A DNA stretch of 64,000 nucleotides from Pseudomonas sihuiensis (GCF_900106015.1 NZ_LT629797.1:1116001-1180000), one strand, 5' to 3'. Shown: positions 11,174-25,212, counted from the stretch's first letter. The notes: generated from the letters alone by a model not told the origin. Numbers and translations are program-made.

Positions 11174-12430
11174 ATGGGATACCAAAAGATCCAGGTGCCA
11201 GCCAGCGGTGACAAAATCACCGTCAACGCCGATATGTCGCTGACTGTTCCGAACAACCCGATCATCCCGTTCATCGAGGGTGATGGTATTGGCGTCGATA
11301 TTTCTCCGGTGATGATCAAGGTCGTCGACGCTGCTGTCGAAAAAGCTTATGGCGGCGCTCGCAAGATCTCCTGGATGGAAGTTTACGCCGGCGAGAAAGC
11401 TACCCAGGTTTACGACCAGGACACCTGGCTGCCGAAAGAAACCCTCGAAGCTGTACGTGATTACGTGGTTTCGATCAAAGGTCCGCTGACCACGCCTGTT
11501 GGTGGCGGCATTCGCTCACTTAACGTGGCCTTGCGTCAGGAGCTCGATCTCTATGTCTGCCTGCGCCCAGTGCGCTGGTTCGAAGGCGTGCCAAGCCCGG
11601 TGAAGAAGCCGGGTGACGTGGACATGGTGATCTTCCGCGAGAACTCCGAGGACATTTACGCTGGTGTCGAGTGGAAAGCCGGCAGCCCCGAAGCCGAGAA
11701 GGTCATCAAATTCCTCACCGAGGAAATGGGTGTCAAGAAGATCCGCTTCACCGATATGTGCGGCATCGGCATCAAGCCGGTTTCCGAGGCGGGTACCAAG
11801 CGCCTGGTGCGCAAGGCGCTGCAGTACGCCGTGGACAACGATCGCAGCTCGGTGACCCTGGTGCACAAAGGCAACATCATGAAGTTCACCGAAGGTGCCT
11901 TCAAGGAATGGGGCTACGAGATCGCTCGTGAGGAGTTCGGCGCCGAGCTGCTCGACGGCGGCCCTTGGATGCAGTTCAAGAATCCGCGCACCGGCAAGAA
12001 CATCGTGGTCAAGGATGTGATCGCCGACGCCATGCTGCAGCAGATTCTGCTGCGTCCGGCCGAGTATGACGTGATTGCCACCCTCAACCTCAACGGTGAC
12101 TACCTCTCCGACGCACTGGCTGCGGAAGTCGGCGGCATCGGCATCGCGCCCGGCGCCAACCTGTCCGATTCGGTGGCCATGTTCGAGGCGACTCATGGCA
12201 CGGCGCCCAAATATGCCGGTCAGGACAAGGTCAACCCGGGGTCGGTCATTCTCTCTGCCGAGATGATGCTGCGTCACATGGGTTGGGCCGAAGCTGCCGA
12301 TCTGATCATCAAGGGCACCAACGGCGCCATCGCCGCCAAGACCGTGACCTATGACTTCGAGCGTCTGATGGAGGGTGCGAAGCTGATGTCGTGCTCCGAG
12401 TTCGGTGATGCGATGATCAGCCATATGTGA
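11174..12430 (+). CDS. icd: Isocitrate dehydrogenase (NADP), dimeric type
   Basis: The product has 418 residues, the usual length for Pseudomonas/E. coli Icd. The start at 11174 ([15 protein letters not shown]) is chosen for the GGAG at 11164 and the conserved N-terminus; an upstream in-frame ATG at 11123 would add 17 unlikely residues. The active-site serine that AceK phosphorylates in E. coli corresponds to Ser115 in [26 protein letters not shown] and the C-terminal [19 protein letters not shown] block, which binds NADP, are both intact. This enzyme controls the branch point between the TCA cycle and the glyoxylate shunt. Confidence 0.97.
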   Translation: MGYQKIQVPASGDKITVNADMSLTVPNNPIIPFIEGDGIGVDISPVMIKVVDAAVEKAYGGARKISWMEVYAGEKATQVYDQDTWLPKETLEAVRDYVVSIKGPLTTPVGGGIRSLNVALRQELDLYVCLRPVRWFEGVPSPVKKPGDVDMVIFRENSEDIYAGVEWKAGSPEAEKVIKFLTEEMGVKKIRFTDMCGIGIKPVSEAGTKRLVRKALQYAVDNDRSSVTLVHKGNIMKFTEGAFKEWGYEIAREEFGAELLDGGPWMQFKNPRTGKNIVVKDVIADAMLQQILLRPAEYDVIATLNLNGDYLSDALAAEVGGIGIAPGANLSDSVAMFEATHGTAPKYAGQDKVNPGSVILSAEMMLRHMGWAEAADLIIKGTNGAIAAKTVTYDFERLMEGAKLMSCSEFGDAMISHM

Positions 12431-12454
12431 TCAGTTCACTGAACCAATAGCGTG

Positions 12455-12484
12455 AAAAAGGCCGGTCACATGACCGGCCTTTTT
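12455..12484 (+). terminator. Terminator of icd
   Basis: AAAAAGGCCGGTCA / TGACCGGCCTTTTT forms a 14-bp perfect hairpin 24 bases after the icd stop, followed by T residues. Confidence 0.92.
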
Positions 12485-12529
12485 GTGCTCAGCACATCCA
12501 TGTGCTTCACCCCTTCGGGGTTTGCGCGC

Positions 12530-12550
12530 AAAAACGCTCCCGGCGTTTTT
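12530..12550 (-). terminator. Terminator of cspD
   Basis: The arms AAAAACGC (12530-12537) and GCGTTTTT (12543-12550) form a hairpin with a U run on the minus strand, 15 bases past the cspD stop. Confidence 0.7.
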
Positions 12551-12565
12551 GTGGCGGCAGGGGAC

Positions 12566-12835
12566 TCAGACTTCGACAGTGCTCGCGATATTTTGCGCCT
12601 GGGGTACGGCCACGGGGGCGTCCTGGTTGGCGGTAACCGCGCTGATATTGATGGCATGCAGTCCTTTGGGGCCTTGCACGATCTCGAAGCGGACCGGCTG
12701 GCCGGCCTTGAGTGTCTTGTAACCTTCCATCTGGATGGCCGAGTAGTGGGCGAACAGGTCCTCATCTCGGCCGTCGGCCAGGATGAATCCATAGCCTTTG
12801 GCGTTGTTGAACCACTTGACCTTACCGCTGAGCAT
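12566..12835 (-). CDS. cspD: Cold-shock-like protein CspD
   Basis: The 89-residue product is a single cold-shock domain with a short tail. RNP1-like KGYGFI and RNP2-like DLFAHY are present, preceded by [12 protein letters not shown]. The start at 12835 (MLSGKVKWF) fits the family, and upstream sequence in the same frame is not conserved. CspD binds single-stranded nucleic acid and in E. coli inhibits replication in stationary phase. In Pseudomonas it is divergent from clpS, as here. Confidence 0.93.
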   Translation of the reverse strand: MLSGKVKWFNNAKGYGFILADGRDEDLFAHYSAIQMEGYKTLKAGQPVRFEIVQGPKGLHAINISAVTANQDAPVAVPQAQNIASTVEV

Positions 12836-13066
12836 GCTGATATCCCTCTGCAAAGGACTCCATCTCTGGAGTATCATCCACTTCGATTCCGCGCGTTAAC
12901 CGACCAGGCTGGGCGAAAGCGTGGAATCCCTGATACCCACCAGTGGGTATTCATTTGTTGTAACACCCTTTTGCCGTTAGTCAAGGCTATACGGCGGATG
13001 GCTGAGAACTCAGTCAAACTCCCTCTAGCATCCCCATTCGCCCGGCCTTGAACCTCTGATTTCAGC

Positions 13067-13429
13067 ATGCATGCAAGTAGCCAGATTCGACTAACATTCA
13101 ATCAGGATCACCCGGCAGAGCATGAGGATGACTCCTCTGGTATCGCTGTTCAGGAATCCAAGCCAGCATTGCAGGCACCACCGATGTACAAGGTGGTCTT
13201 ATTCAATGACGACTACACCCCGATGGATTTCGTCGTCGAAGTGCTCGAAACGTTTTTCGGCATGAACCGGGAGCTGGCGACCAAGATCATGCTGGCCGTC
13301 CATACAGAAGGGCGTGCGGTATGTGGTGTGTACACCCGCGATATTGCGGAGACCAAGGCAATGCAGGTCAACCAATACGCGCGAGAGAGCCAGCATCCGC
13401 TACTCTGTGAAATAGAGAAGGACGGTTAA
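13067..13429 (+). CDS. clpS: ClpS, adaptor of ClpAP for N-end-rule substrates
   Basis: The product has 120 residues with a flexible N-terminus of about 38 residues. The conserved core starts at [21 protein letters not shown]; its NDD motif contacts the substrate alpha-amino group, and the [13 protein letters not shown] block completes the pocket. ClpS delivers proteins with N-terminal Leu, Phe, Trp or Tyr to ClpA. The bpt and aat transferases that create such N-termini lie 3-4 kb downstream. The stop is 29 bases before clpA, so the pair is probably one operon. Confidence 0.96.
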   Translation: MHASSQIRLTFNQDHPAEHEDDSSGIAVQESKPALQAPPMYKVVLFNDDYTPMDFVVEVLETFFGMNRELATKIMLAVHTEGRAVCGVYTRDIAETKAMQVNQYARESQHPLLCEIEKDG

Positions 13430-13458
13430 CGCCGGCCACTTGGGTATGAGGTGAAGCT

Positions 13459-15729
13459 ATGTTGAATCGAGAGCTCGAAGTCACCCTCAATCTGGCTTTC
13501 AAGGAGGCCCGTGCCAAGCGTCATGAATTCATGACGGTCGAGCACCTATTACTCGCCTTGCTGGATAACGAGGCAGCTGCCAGTGTGCTGCGGGCTTGTG
13601 GGGCCAACCTCGACAAGCTGCGCCATGATTTGCAGGAGTTTATCGACTCCACCACGCCGCTGATTCCTCAGCACGATGAAGATCGCGAAACCCAGCCGAC
13701 TCTGGGCTTCCAGCGCGTTCTGCAGCGTGCTGTTTTCCATGTGCAGAGCTCCGGCAAGCGTGAGGTGACCGGCGCCAACGTGCTGGTTGCGATCTTCAGT
13801 GAGCAGGAAAGTCAGGCCGTGTTTCTGCTCAAGCAGCAGAGCGTGGCCCGCATTGATGTGGTCAATTACATCGCCCACGGTATCTCCAAGGTGCCTGGGC
13901 ATGGCGATCACCATGAGAATGATCAGGATATGCAGGATGATGAGGGTGGCGAGTCCTCCGCTTCCGGCAATCCGCTGGATGCCTATGCCAGCAACCTCAA
14001 CGAACTGGCTCGTCAGGGACGTATCGATCCACTGGTCGGGCGCGAGCATGAAGTCGAGCGCGTTGCGCAGATTCTCGCTCGCCGGCGCAAGAACAACCCG
14101 CTGCTGGTAGGCGAGGCCGGTGTCGGCAAGACCGCCATCGCCGAAGGCCTGGCCAAGCGTATCGTCGACGAGCAGGTACCCGACCTGCTGGCTGACAGCG
14201 TTGTGTATTCGCTGGATCTTGGTGCGCTGCTCGCGGGCACCAAATATCGCGGCGACTTCGAGAAGCGCTTCAAGGCGCTGCTCAACGAGCTGCGCAAGCG
14301 CCCGCACGCCATCCTCTTCATCGACGAGATCCACACCATCATTGGTGCCGGCGCGGCGTCGGGTGGGGTCATGGATGCATCCAACCTGCTCAAGCCAATG
14401 CTGTCCTCGGGTGAGATTCGCTGCATAGGCTCCACCACCTTCCAGGAATTCCGCGGCATCTTCGAGAAAGATCGCGCATTGGCGCGGCGCTTCCAGAAGG
14501 TCGACGTGGTCGAGCCTTCGGTGGACGACACCTACGGCATCCTCAAGGGGCTCAAGGCGCGCTTCGAGCAGCACCACCACATCGAATACAGTGACGAAGC
14601 CCTGCGTGCAGCGGCCGAGTTGGCTGCGCGCTACATCAACGACCGTCATATGCCGGACAAGGCCATCGACGTGATCGACGAGGCGGGGGCTTACCAGCGC
14701 CTGCAGCCGGAAGAGAAGCGTGTGGCGCGTATCGAGGTTGCGCAGGTCGAGGACATCGTGGCCAAGATCGCGCGAATTCCGCCGAAGCACGTATCCAGCT
14801 CCGACAAGGAGTTGCTGCGTAATCTGGAGCGCGACCTCAAGCTCACCGTATTCGGTCAGGACGCTGCAATCGACTCGCTGGCCACCGCGATCAAGCTGTC
14901 GCGTGCGGGCCTCAAGGCACCGGACAAGCCTGTCGGTTCCTTCCTGTTCGCCGGTCCTACTGGCGTGGGCAAGACCGAGGCTGCACGGCAGTTGGCCAAG
15001 GCCATGGGTATCGAGCTGGTGCGCTTCGATATGTCCGAGTACATGGAGCGCCACACGGTGTCGCGCCTGATCGGTGCGCCGCCCGGTTACGTCGGTTTCG
15101 ATCAGGGAGGTCTGCTGACCGAAGCGATCACCAAGCAACCGCACTGCGTGCTGCTGCTCGACGAGATCGAGAAGGCGCACCCGGAGGTCTTCAATCTACT
15201 GCTGCAGGTCATGGACCACGGTACGCTGACTGACAACAACGGGCGCAAGGCGGACTTCCGCAACGTGATAGTGATCATGACCACCAACGCCGGTGCGGAA
15301 ACCGCTTCACGTGCGTCGATCGGTTTCACCCAGCAGGATCACTCCACCGATGCCATGGAAGTCATCAAGAAGAGCTTCACGCCAGAGTTCCGCAACCGCC
15401 TGGACACCATCATCCAGTTTGGCCGCCTGAGTCACGAGACCATCAAGAGTATCGTCGACAAGTTCCTCACCGAACTGCAGGCGCAACTGGAGGACAAGCG
15501 CGTCACGCTGGAAGTCAGCGATGCGGCGCGCGGCTGGCTGGCCGAGCGTGGTTACGATGTGCTGATGGGGGCGCGGCCGATGGCGCGTTTGATCCAGGAC
15601 AAGATCAAGCGTCCGCTGGCAGAGGAAATCCTCTTTGGCGAGCTGGCCGAGCATGGCGGCGTGGTACACATCGACATCAAGGATGGCGAGCCCAGCTTCG
15701 AGTTCGAGACGGCGGCAGAGGTCGCCTGA
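13459..15729 (+). CDS. clpA: ATP-dependent protease ATPase subunit ClpA
   Basis: The product has 756 residues (E. coli 758). The N domain (about 1-140) is followed by an acidic linker rich in H/D/E near 150-170 and two AAA+ modules, with Walker A GEAGVGKT near residue 217 and GPTGVGKT near residue 500. Walker B motifs are LFIDEIH and LLLDEIE. It unfolds substrates and feeds them to ClpP, which is not in this window. All catalytic motifs are intact. A strong bidirectional terminator follows. Confidence 0.98.
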   Translation: MLNRELEVTLNLAFKEARAKRHEFMTVEHLLLALLDNEAAASVLRACGANLDKLRHDLQEFIDSTTPLIPQHDEDRETQPTLGFQRVLQRAVFHVQSSGKREVTGANVLVAIFSEQESQAVFLLKQQSVARIDVVNYIAHGISKVPGHGDHHENDQDMQDDEGGESSASGNPLDAYASNLNELARQGRIDPLVGREHEVERVAQILARRRKNNPLLVGEAGVGKTAIAEGLAKRIVDEQVPDLLADSVVYSLDLGALLAGTKYRGDFEKRFKALLNELRKRPHAILFIDEIHTIIGAGAASGGVMDASNLLKPMLSSGEIRCIGSTTFQEFRGIFEKDRALARRFQKVDVVEPSVDDTYGILKGLKARFEQHHHIEYSDEALRAAAELAARYINDRHMPDKAIDVIDEAGAYQRLQPEEKRVARIEVAQVEDIVAKIARIPPKHVSSSDKELLRNLERDLKLTVFGQDAAIDSLATAIKLSRAGLKAPDKPVGSFLFAGPTGVGKTEAARQLAKAMGIELVRFDMSEYMERHTVSRLIGAPPGYVGFDQGGLLTEAITKQPHCVLLLDEIEKAHPEVFNLLLQVMDHGTLTDNNGRKADFRNVIVIMTTNAGAETASRASIGFTQQDHSTDAMEVIKKSFTPEFRNRLDTIIQFGRLSHETIKSIVDKFLTELQAQLEDKRVTLEVSDAARGWLAERGYDVLMGARPMARLIQDKIKRPLAEEILFGELAEHGGVVHIDIKDGEPSFEFETAAEVA

Positions 15730-15747
15730 TCGAATGGCATCAGGTTC

Positions 15748-15773
15748 ACCGAAAGCTTTGATGGCTTTCGGTG
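15748..15773. repeat. Short inverted repeat after clpA
   Basis: CACCGAAAGC (15748-15757) and GCTTTCGGTG (15764-15773) form a perfect 10-bp stem just upstream of the main terminator. It may protect the 3' end of the clpSA mRNA. Confidence 0.6.
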
Positions 15774-15779
15774 AGCCAA

Positions 15780-15811
15780 CGAAAACGCCCGGCATATGCC
15801 GGGCGTTTTCG
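15780..15811. terminator. Bidirectional terminator between clpA and infA
   Basis: CGAAAACGCCCGGCAT / ATGCCGGGCGTTTTCG is a 16-bp perfect hairpin with A and T tracts on both sides, serving the convergent clpA and infA genes. Confidence 0.92.
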
Positions 15812-15824
15812 TTTGGTGCTTGGC

Positions 15825-16043
15825 TTAACGGGCGCGGTAGGTGATACGGCCCTTGCTCAAGTCATAAGGTGTCAGCTCAACGCGCACCTTGTCACCAGTG
15901 AGAATGCGGATGTAGTTCTTGCGCATCTTGCCGGAGATGTGCGCGGTAACGACGTGCCCGTTTTCCAACTCCACGCGGAACATGGTGTTGGGCAGGGTGT
16001 CGACGACAGTGCCTTCCATTTCGAAGCTGTCTTCTTTCGACAT
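15825..16043 (-). CDS. infA: Translation initiation factor IF-1
   Basis: The 72-residue product has the exact family length and is a single OB fold ([20 protein letters not shown], ending [10 protein letters not shown]). The start at 16043 is the conserved MSKED; the longer in-frame start at 16097 is not used in the family. It binds the 30S A site during initiation. It is unrelated to its neighbours, but clpA-infA-bpt-aat linkage is standard in Pseudomonas. Confidence 0.98.
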
Positions 16044-16180
16044 GCAGTAAAGCCCTCGGTATCCAGGAAATGGCCCGGTGCAACTGGCGCCAGGCAAAAG
16101 CGGCGTGCATTGTGCCCGAAAACAGGGTGCTGCGCCAAGTGGCTTGGATTGTCGAGCTTGCCGGGTGGCTGGCAGAGGAG

Positions 16181-16888
16181 CTAGGTAAGCAGTGTCCAGC
16201 GCTGATTGACGAAGAGTTCGATCGGGCGGTACTGGGTTTTGTAGTTCATTTTTCGACAGTTTTTGATCCAGTAGCCGAGATAGACGGCCTCCAGCCCCAG
16301 GCGCTCGGCCTCGCCGATTTGCCAGAGGATGGCGAATCGCCCCAGGCTGCGGCGTTCTTCGGTGGGGTCATAGAAGGTATAAACCGCTGACAGGCCGTTT
16401 GGTAGAACGTCGGTGACCGCGATGGCGACCAATCTGCCCTGTAGGCGAAACTCGTAGAAGCGTGAGAATGGCAGGTCGCGAGTCAGAAAGGTCGAGAACT
16501 GGTCGCGACTCGGTGGATACATGTCGCCGTCGGCGTGACGTTGCTCGATGTAACGCACATAGAGCGCGTAATACTCTTCAGTGAACGCCGGGCGCACGCA
16601 ACGAACGACGATGTCTTCATTGCGCTTGAGGATGCGCCGTTGCTGGCGGTTCGGCGTGAAGCGCGCAGCCGGAATGCGGGCAGGGATGCAGGCGGTGCAT
16701 TGCTGGCAATGTGGGCGGTAGAGGTGGTCGCCGCTGCGGCGAAAGCCCATTTCTGAAAGTTCTGCGTAGACCAACACATCCATGGGCTGACTGGGATCGA
16801 GAAACAGGGTGGTGGCCTGCTCCTCCGGCAGATAGCTGCATGGATGTGGTTGAGTGGCGTAGAACTTCAGGCGGGCCAGCTCGGTCAT
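16181..16888 (-). CDS. bpt: Aspartate/glutamate leucyltransferase (ATE1/Bpt family)
   Basis: The 235-residue cytoplasmic enzyme transfers Leu from tRNA to N-terminal Asp or Glu, making ClpS/ClpAP substrates. The N-terminal cysteine cluster that is usual in this family is visible: YLPEEQA near residue 20, then [10 protein letters not shown] near residue 60. The central [11 protein letters not shown] and C-terminal [15 protein letters not shown] blocks are family hallmarks. The stop lies 137 bases from the divergent end of infA. It is 54 bases downstream of aat and probably cotranscribed with it. Confidence 0.93.
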
Positions 16889-16942
16889 GGCGATGTCTCG
16901 GGAAAGCCTGCTAAAGAGTGTATGCCAGGCTGAGGCGCTCGA

Positions 16943-17623
16943 CTAGGCGAGCCAATCTGCTCCGTTGGGCAGATCGAGATGGCGCTGCAGGTATTCGGCG
17001 AAGCTGGCGCGCGATATGGCTCTGGCGCCGAAGCTGTGCAGGTGCTGCGTGGGCATCTGGCAATCGATGAGGACGAAGCCCCAGTCGCGCAGCTTGCCGA
17101 CCAGCGTGGCGAAACCGACTTTGGAGGCATTGTCGGCGCGACTGAACATCGATTCGCCAAAAAACAGCTGGCCCATGGCCAGGCCGTAAAGCCCGCCGAC
17201 CAGTTCGTGCCCATTCCAGACCTCCACGGAGTGGGCGGTGCCGCGCTGATGCAGCTGCAGGTAAGCCTCCTGCATGCCGCGGGTAATCCAGGTCCCATCG
17301 GCGTAGGCGCGTGGCTCGGCGCAGGCCTGTATGACGGCGGCGAAGTTCTGGTCGAAGGTGACGCGATAATGCTGCTGGCGCAGCAGTTTGGCCAGGCTGC
17401 GGGAAACATGCAGCTCATCAGGGAACAGAACGGTGCGCGGATCGGGCGACCACCAGAGAATTGGCTGGCCATCCTGAAACCAGGGAAAGCAGCCATGTCG
17501 ATAGGCGCTGATCAGGCGGTCGGCGCTCAGATCGCCGCCAGCGGCCAGCAGGCCATTAGGCTCGCGCATGGCTTTAGCCAATGGCGGGAACTGCAGTGAG
17601 TCGCGTTGCAGCCAGGTGAGCAT
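16943..17623 (-). CDS. aat: Leucyl/phenylalanyl-tRNA-protein transferase
   Basis: The 226-residue product matches the Pseudomonas Aat length. It adds Leu or Phe to proteins with N-terminal Arg or Lys. Family blocks are visible: [22 protein letters not shown] near residue 12, [20 protein letters not shown] near 45, and [19 protein letters not shown] near 140. The start at 17623 ([14 protein letters not shown]) is the conserved one; the frame extends 64 codons further upstream without conservation. With bpt and clpS-clpA it completes the N-end-rule pathway in this window. Confidence 0.95.
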   Translation of the reverse strand: MLTWLQRDSLQFPPLAKAMREPNGLLAAGGDLSADRLISAYRHGCFPWFQDGQPILWWSPDPRTVLFPDELHVSRSLAKLLRQQHYRVTFDQNFAAVIQACAEPRAYADGTWITRGMQEAYLQLHQRGTAHSVEVWNGHELVGGLYGLAMGQLFFGESMFSRADNASKVGFATLVGKLRDWGFVLIDCQMPTQHLHSFGARAISRASFAEYLQRHLDLPNGADWLA

Positions 17624-17678
17624 GTGCGCTTGTCCAGCGGAGGAGGGGAGGGCGAGCGGAGGTGCTCGCCCTTGTCCA

Positions 17679-18707
<1,029 letters not shown>

Positions 18708-18822
18708 CTACACCGAAGCGGGGTGGGTGCGGGAGCTTGGCAATTGGCCTGGGCGTCAGGCTGGCCCTACAATAGGCCGCTTCGCGGTTAACCATCAGAT
18801 GGACGCGCCAAGGGCGCAGGAA

Positions 18823-21228
18823 ATGGCTGTTTTGAAGAATTCCACCACCCAGATTACCGACTGGCGTCAGAAGCTTCAGTACCGACTGAAGGAAGGCGCG
18901 TTGATCGCCCTGGGCGCTATGTGCCTGTACCTGCTGATGGCACTGTTGACCTATAACGTTGCCGACCCGGCGTGGGACAACAGCGTGCAGGTCGAACGCA
19001 TCATGAATGCCGGTGGCAGCATCGGCGCCTGGCTCTCCAGCGCACTGTTCGGCGCGCTGGGTTACTTCGCCTACATCTTCCCGCTCCTGCTGGCCGCCAA
19101 GACCTGGCAGGTGTTTCGCACCCGCAATCAACCCTGGCACTGGAACGGCTGGCTGTTTTCCTGGCATAGCATCGGCCTGGTCTTCCTGATTCTTTCCGGT
19201 GCTGCGCTGGGCGATATTCATTTTGCAGCGGCCGCCGGCATGCAGGGCTCCGGTGGTGGCATGCTCGGTGCCAGCCTGGGTGATTTGGCCGTGCATGCGC
19301 TGAACGTGCAGGGCAGTACCCTGGTATTCCTGGCACTGTTTCTGTTTGGTTTGACCGTCTTCACCGATCTGTCCTGGTTCCGTGTGATGGACCTGACCGG
19401 CAAGATCACCCTCGACCTGATCGAGCTGATTCACGGCGCCATCACCGGCTGGTGGAATGCCCGTAGCGAGCGCAAGCAGATGAAGATTCAGCTGCGCGAG
19501 CTGGATGAGCGGGTCACCGAAGTGGCTGCGCCAGTGGTTTCGGATCGCCGTGAGCAAGCTAAGGTTAAGGAGCGTCTGCTCGAACGCGAAGAGTCGCTGA
19601 GCAAGCACATGAGCGAGCGCGAGAAGCGCCCCGCACCGGTAATTGCGCCGCCGCCCGTGGCCAAGGCGCCAGAACCGAGCAAGCGCGTGCAGAAGGAAAA
19701 GCAGGCGCCGCTGTTCGTCGACAGCGCGGTGGAAGGCACCTTGCCGCCGATTTCCCTGCTCGACCCGGCGGAAGCCAAGAAGGTCGAGTACTCGCCGGAA
19801 TCGCTCAAGGGCGTTGGCCATCTGCTGGAAATCAAACTCAAGGAATTCGGTGTCGAGGTCGCGGTGGATTCGATCCATCCTGGCCCGGTGATCACCCGCT
19901 ACGAAATCCAGCCGGCCGCAGGGGTCAAGGTAAGCCGTATTGCCAACCTGGCCAAGGACCTGGCGCGTTCGCTGGCCGTGACCAGCGTGCGGGTCGTGGA
20001 AGTCATTCCCGGAAAGACCACCGTCGGTATCGAGATCCCCAACGAGAATCGTCAGATCGTGCGTTTCTCCGAAGTGCTGTCGACGCCCGAATATGATGAC
20101 GCCAAGTCGCCGGTGACCCTGGCCCTGGGCCATGACATCGGCGGCAAGCCGGTGATTACCGATCTGGCCAAGATGCCGCACCTGCTGGTGGCCGGTACCA
20201 CCGGTTCCGGTAAGTCGGTGGGCGTGAATGCGATGATTCTGTCGATTCTGTTCAAGTCGAGCCCGGAAGACGCCAAGCTGATCATGATCGACCCGAAAAT
20301 GCTCGAGTTGTCGATCTACGAAGGCATTCCGCACCTGCTTTGCCCGGTCGTCACCGACATGAAGGAAGCGGCCAACGCCCTGCGCTGGAGCGTTGCCGAG
20401 ATGGAACGCCGCTACAAGCTGATGTCGAAGATGGGCGTGCGCAACCTGGCGGGCTTCAACCGCAAGGTCAAGGATGCCATCGAGGCTGGCGAGCCGTTGT
20501 CCGATCCGCTGTTCCGTCGCGAAAGCATGGAAGACGAAGCGCCGCTGCTCAAACCACTGCCGACCATCGTCGTGGTGGTCGATGAATTCGCTGACATGAT
20601 GATGATCGTCGGCAAGAAGGTCGAAGAGCTGATCGCGCGTATCGCGCAGAAGGCGCGTGCGGCAGGTATTCACCTGATCCTCGCCACCCAGCGCCCGTCG
20701 GTGGACGTGATCACTGGCCTGATCAAGGCCAACATCCCGACCCGCATGGCGTTCCAGGTATCGAGCAAGATCGACTCGCGCACCATCATCGACCAGGGCG
20801 GTGCCGAGCAGTTGCTCGGCCACGGTGACATGCTCTACATGCCGCCGGGCACCAGCTTGCCGATTCGTGTTCACGGCGCCTTCGTCTCGGACGATGAAGT
20901 GCACCGTGTAGTCGAAGCCTGGAAGCTGCGTGGTGCGCCGGATTACAACGAAGACATTCTCGCCGGGGCCGAAGAGGGTGGCGGCAGCTTCGAAGGTGGT
21001 GGTGGTGAAGGCGGTGAGGGCAGCGAGGAAGACCCGCTGTACGACGAGGCCGTCAACTTCGTGCTGGAAAGCCGCCGTGCCTCCATTTCCGCCGTGCAGC
21101 GCAAGCTGAAGATCGGCTACAACCGCGCCGCACGGATGATCGAGGCGATGGAAATGGCCGGCGTGGTCAGCTCGATGAATACCAACGGTTCACGCGAGGT
21201 ACTCGCGCCCGGTTCATCTCGTGACTGA
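18823..21228 (+). CDS. ftsK: DNA translocase FtsK
   Basis: From ATG 18823 the product has 801 residues, close to P. aeruginosa FtsK (about 811). Four membrane helices (about residues 25-190) anchor it at the septum. A charged linker follows (about 210-330, rich in E/K/R), then the RecA-like motor with Walker [11 protein letters not shown] near residue 463 and [11 protein letters not shown], and a C-terminal winged-helix gamma domain ([23 protein letters not shown]) that reads polar KOPS sites. A Gly/Glu-rich tether precedes gamma. The start is chosen by GCAGGAA just upstream and the [11 protein letters not shown]-terminus; ATG 18799 or TTG 18832 are alternatives. Confidence 0.95.
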   Translation: MAVLKNSTTQITDWRQKLQYRLKEGALIALGAMCLYLLMALLTYNVADPAWDNSVQVERIMNAGGSIGAWLSSALFGALGYFAYIFPLLLAAKTWQVFRTRNQPWHWNGWLFSWHSIGLVFLILSGAALGDIHFAAAAGMQGSGGGMLGASLGDLAVHALNVQGSTLVFLALFLFGLTVFTDLSWFRVMDLTGKITLDLIELIHGAITGWWNARSERKQMKIQLRELDERVTEVAAPVVSDRREQAKVKERLLEREESLSKHMSEREKRPAPVIAPPPVAKAPEPSKRVQKEKQAPLFVDSAVEGTLPPISLLDPAEAKKVEYSPESLKGVGHLLEIKLKEFGVEVAVDSIHPGPVITRYEIQPAAGVKVSRIANLAKDLARSLAVTSVRVVEVIPGKTTVGIEIPNENRQIVRFSEVLSTPEYDDAKSPVTLALGHDIGGKPVITDLAKMPHLLVAGTTGSGKSVGVNAMILSILFKSSPEDAKLIMIDPKMLELSIYEGIPHLLCPVVTDMKEAANALRWSVAEMERRYKLMSKMGVRNLAGFNRKVKDAIEAGEPLSDPLFRRESMEDEAPLLKPLPTIVVVVDEFADMMMIVGKKVEELIARIAQKARAAGIHLILATQRPSVDVITGLIKANIPTRMAFQVSSKIDSRTIIDQGGAEQLLGHGDMLYMPPGTSLPIRVHGAFVSDDEVHRVVEAWKLRGAPDYNEDILAGAEEGGGSFEGGGGEGGEGSEEDPLYDEAVNFVLESRRASISAVQRKLKIGYNRAARMIEAMEMAGVVSSMNTNGSREVLAPGSSRD

Positions 21229-21353
21229 GTGTTGCGTCTCGCGGATGAACCGCTGAATTCGCGGTCTACAGGATTCACGGCAGCCCAGGTGCTGCCGAGC
21301 AATGCGGGGTACGGAGTCGCCTCGCCATTCTTATACGGACTCAAGGGGTTTAT

Positions 21354-21980
21354 ATGCGTGTTATTCGCCTGCTGATGCTGGCTGCTTTGAGCTTTACCCT
21401 GCTGACCGCCCAGGCTGATGAAGAGGCGGCCACCAAGCGCTTGAGCGAATTGCTCAGCCAGGCGCAAACCATCAGCGCGCGCTTCTCTCAGTTGACCCTC
21501 GACGCCAGCGGCACTCAGCTGCAGGAAACTGCAGGGCAACTGGCGCTCAAGCGTCCGGGCATGTTCCGTTGGCACACCGATCAACCCATGGAGCAACTGC
21601 TGGTCTCCAATGGCGAGAAGGTCTGGCTGTACGACCCGGATCTGGAGCAGGTCACCATTCAGACACTCGATCAGCGCCTGACCCACACTCCCGCGTTGTT
21701 GCTCTCCGGCGATGTCTCGCAGATCCGCGAGAACTTCGAGATCGACTACAAGGAAGGCGGCAGCGTGGTCGACTTCATTCTCAAGCCCAAGGCCAAAGAC
21801 AGCCTGTTCGACAGCCTGCGCCTGTCGTTCCGCAATCGCGTGCTCAACGACATGCAACTGATCGACAGCATCGGTCAGCGCACCAACATCCTGTTCCTCA
21901 ATGTAAAGATGAACGAGCCGGTCGAAGACCATCTGTTCACCTTCGACATTCCGGAAGGCGCGGACGTCATCCAGGAGTAA
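21354..21980 (+). CDS. lolA: Outer-membrane lipoprotein carrier protein LolA
   Basis: The 208-residue precursor has a signal peptide of about 21 residues (cleavage after TAQA, before DEEAA). The mature half-barrel carries lipoproteins from LolCDE to LolB through the periplasm. The pattern [32 protein letters not shown] is typical. The rarA start follows 3 bases after its stop, so lolA-rarA is an operon, as in other gammaproteobacteria. Confidence 0.95.
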   Translation: MRVIRLLMLAALSFTLLTAQADEEAATKRLSELLSQAQTISARFSQLTLDASGTQLQETAGQLALKRPGMFRWHTDQPMEQLLVSNGEKVWLYDPDLEQVTIQTLDQRLTHTPALLLSGDVSQIRENFEIDYKEGGSVVDFILKPKAKDSLFDSLRLSFRNRVLNDMQLIDSIGQRTNILFLNVKMNEPVEDHLFTFDIPEGADVIQE

Positions 21981-21983
21981 GGC

Positions 21984-23306
21984 GTGGATCTGTTCGGTCG
22001 CCAACCCGTCGCGCAGCCCCTGGCTGCGCGTTTGCGTGCTACCAGTCTGGACGAATACGTCGGCCAGGAGCATGTGCTGGCGCCGGGCAAGCCGCTGCGC
22101 GAGGCGCTGGAGCAGGGCGCTTTGCACTCGATGATCTTCTGGGGGCCGCCTGGCGTAGGCAAGACCACCCTGGCGCGCCTGCTGGCCAAGGTCACCGACG
22201 CGCATTTCGAAACCATCTCCGCCGTGCTCTCCGGGGTCAAGGAGATTCGCCAGGCCGTCGAAGTGGCCCAGCAGCACGCGGCTCAGTACGGCCGTCGCAC
22301 CATTCTCTTCGTCGACGAAGTGCACCGCTTCAACAAGAGCCAGCAGGACGCGTTCCTGCCCTACGTGGAAGACGGCACGCTGATCTTCATCGGTGCCACC
22401 ACCGAGAACCCCTCGTTCGAACTGAACAATGCGCTGCTGTCGCGTGCTCGCGTCTATGTGCTCAAGAGCCTCGACGAGGCCGCTATGCGCAAGCTGGTCA
22501 ATCGCGCACTTACCGACCCGAAAGGCCTGGGTGATCGCCATCTCAGCCTGCCGGACGAGGCCTTTCAGATTCTTCTGGCTGCCGCCGATGGCGACGGCCG
22601 TCGTTTGCTCAATTTTCTCGAGAACGCTGCAGACCTGGCCGAGGATGGTAGCGAAATCGGGGTGGAGTTGCTGCAGAACCTGCTGGGCGATAGCCGGCGC
22701 CGTTTCGACAAGGGCGGCGAAGCCTTCTACGACCAGATTTCCGCGCTGCACAAGTCGGTGCGCGGTTCCAGCCCGGACGGTGCGCTGTACTGGTACGCGC
22801 GTATGCTCGATGGCGGTTGCGACCCGCTGTACATCGCCCGCCGTGTGGTGCGCATGGCCAGCGAGGATATCGGCAACGCCGATCCGCGCGCACTGACCTT
22901 GTGCCTCAACGCTTGGGACGTGCAGGAGCGCCTGGGCAGCCCTGAAGGCGAGCTTGCCGTGGCCCAGGCCATCGTCTATCTGGCCTGTGCACCGAAGAGC
23001 AACGCGGTGTATACCGCATTTAAGGCGGCTATGCGTGACGCTGCCGAGCAGGGCTCGCAGGAGGTGCCGCTGCACCTGCGCAACGCGCCGACCAAGCTGA
23101 TGAAGCAGCTCGGTTATGGCGATGAATACCGTTATGCCCATGATGAGCCGGATGCCTACGCGGCGGGCGAGGATTACTTCCCCGAAAATCTGCAGCCGCG
23201 CCAGTATTACGACCCGGTACCACGTGGCCTGGAGCAGAAGATCCGCGACAAGCTGCAGCACCTGCGCAACCTGGATGGCAACAGTCCAAGGCAGAGGAGA
23301 AAGTGA
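21984..23306 (+). CDS. rarA: Replication-associated recombination protein RarA (MgsA)
   Basis: The 440-residue AAA+ ATPase begins at GTG 21984, 3 bases after lolA. Walker [10 protein letters not shown] is near residue 52, Walker B is [10 protein letters not shown] and sensor 1 is GATTENPSF. The C-terminal tetramerisation region contains [19 protein letters not shown]. It acts at stalled replication forks. The stop shares a base with the crcB start. An N-terminal [16 protein letters not shown] stretch resembles the SSB/clamp-contacting segment of the family. Confidence 0.95.
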   Translation: MDLFGRQPVAQPLAARLRATSLDEYVGQEHVLAPGKPLREALEQGALHSMIFWGPPGVGKTTLARLLAKVTDAHFETISAVLSGVKEIRQAVEVAQQHAAQYGRRTILFVDEVHRFNKSQQDAFLPYVEDGTLIFIGATTENPSFELNNALLSRARVYVLKSLDEAAMRKLVNRALTDPKGLGDRHLSLPDEAFQILLAAADGDGRRLLNFLENAADLAEDGSEIGVELLQNLLGDSRRRFDKGGEAFYDQISALHKSVRGSSPDGALYWYARMLDGGCDPLYIARRVVRMASEDIGNADPRALTLCLNAWDVQERLGSPEGELAVAQAIVYLACAPKSNAVYTAFKAAMRDAAEQGSQEVPLHLRNAPTKLMKQLGYGDEYRYAHDEPDAYAAGEDYFPENLQPRQYYDPVPRGLEQKIRDKLQHLRNLDGNSPRQRRK

Positions 23307-23686
23307 TGATTCGTGTGGCGCTTGCCGTCGCTGTAGGGGGCGCTGCTGGTTCGGTTATGCGCTTTCTGGTTGCCAGCTGGGTAGCCGGCAACTGGCCCCG
23401 GCATTTCTACCTGGGCACCTTTGCAGTAAACGTCATCGGTTGCCTGCTGATTGGTCTGCTGTCAGGTCTGTTCCTTACCCGTACCGACCTGCCGCTGGAG
23501 CTGCGTACCGGACTGATTACCGGTGTGCTGGGTGGCTTCACTACTTTTTCATCCTTCAGCCTGGAAATCATGAAGCTGATGGATGGAGGTCGCGCCCTCG
23601 AAGCGCTCGGTTACCTGGCATTCAGTATCCTTGGTGGTCTGCTGGCTGCCTGGGCTGGTCTGAGCCTGGCCCGATTGGCATCCTGA
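23306..23686 (+). CDS. crcB: Fluoride exporter CrcB/Fluc
   Basis: The 126-residue protein has four membrane helices, with [12 protein letters not shown] near residue 12, the pore motif TFAVNVIGC, and [12 protein letters not shown] near residue 78, which carries the fluoride-track Phe residues. It would act as a dual-topology dimer. ATG 23306 gives a TGATG junction with rarA; GTG 23303 is the alternative. No fluoride riboswitch is visible, since it is embedded in the lolA-rarA operon. Confidence 0.93.
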   Translation: MIRVALAVAVGGAAGSVMRFLVASWVAGNWPRHFYLGTFAVNVIGCLLIGLLSGLFLTRTDLPLELRTGLITGVLGGFTTFSSFSLEIMKLMDGGRALEALGYLAFSILGGLLAAWAGLSLARLAS

Positions 23687-23757
23687 CCCGCTAAAGCTTT
23701 ACACTCGGCAACCCGCGTCACGCTGGTGGCCGCAACCTTTTTTCGTCGATGTATTGA

Positions 23758-25047
<1,290 letters not shown>

Positions 25048-25110
25048 GCCGGTACTAAAGCGGGGTGGTGCGGCTGCCCCGTTTACAGGCGGCGCGCTTG
25101 GCGATGGGCG

Positions 25111-25170
25111 TAGGGTGCGCTGTGCGCACCAAGGTCTTTCAGCCTGGTCCGGTGCGCATGGCGCACCCTA
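25111..25170. repeat. Inverted-repeat pair, GGTGCGC type
   Basis: Two 20-base arms (25111-25130 and 25151-25170) are complementary at 18 of 20 positions. Each is itself nearly palindromic (TAGGGTGCGC then TGTGCGCACC). This is a common kind of intergenic repeat in Pseudomonas. It fills most of the serS-cysG gap. Confidence 0.75.
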
Positions 25171-25212
25171 AGAGCCCGTCGTTCGCCTTCCCACCTCATT
25201 CGAGGCTGATTT

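Noticed and set aside
21117..23261. 714-codon minus-strand frame opposite lolA-rarA
   Set aside because: No family resemblance, spans two real genes and their gap, and has antisense composition.
25111..25170. GTGCGC...GCGCAC palindromes resembling the island dyad, between serS and cysG
   Set aside because: They are 15 bases with a different centre, sit inside a 20-bp inverted-repeat pair and have no -10-like hexamer at 21-23 bases. They look like REP-type repeats. They are a warning that such GC-rich palindromes are not rare.
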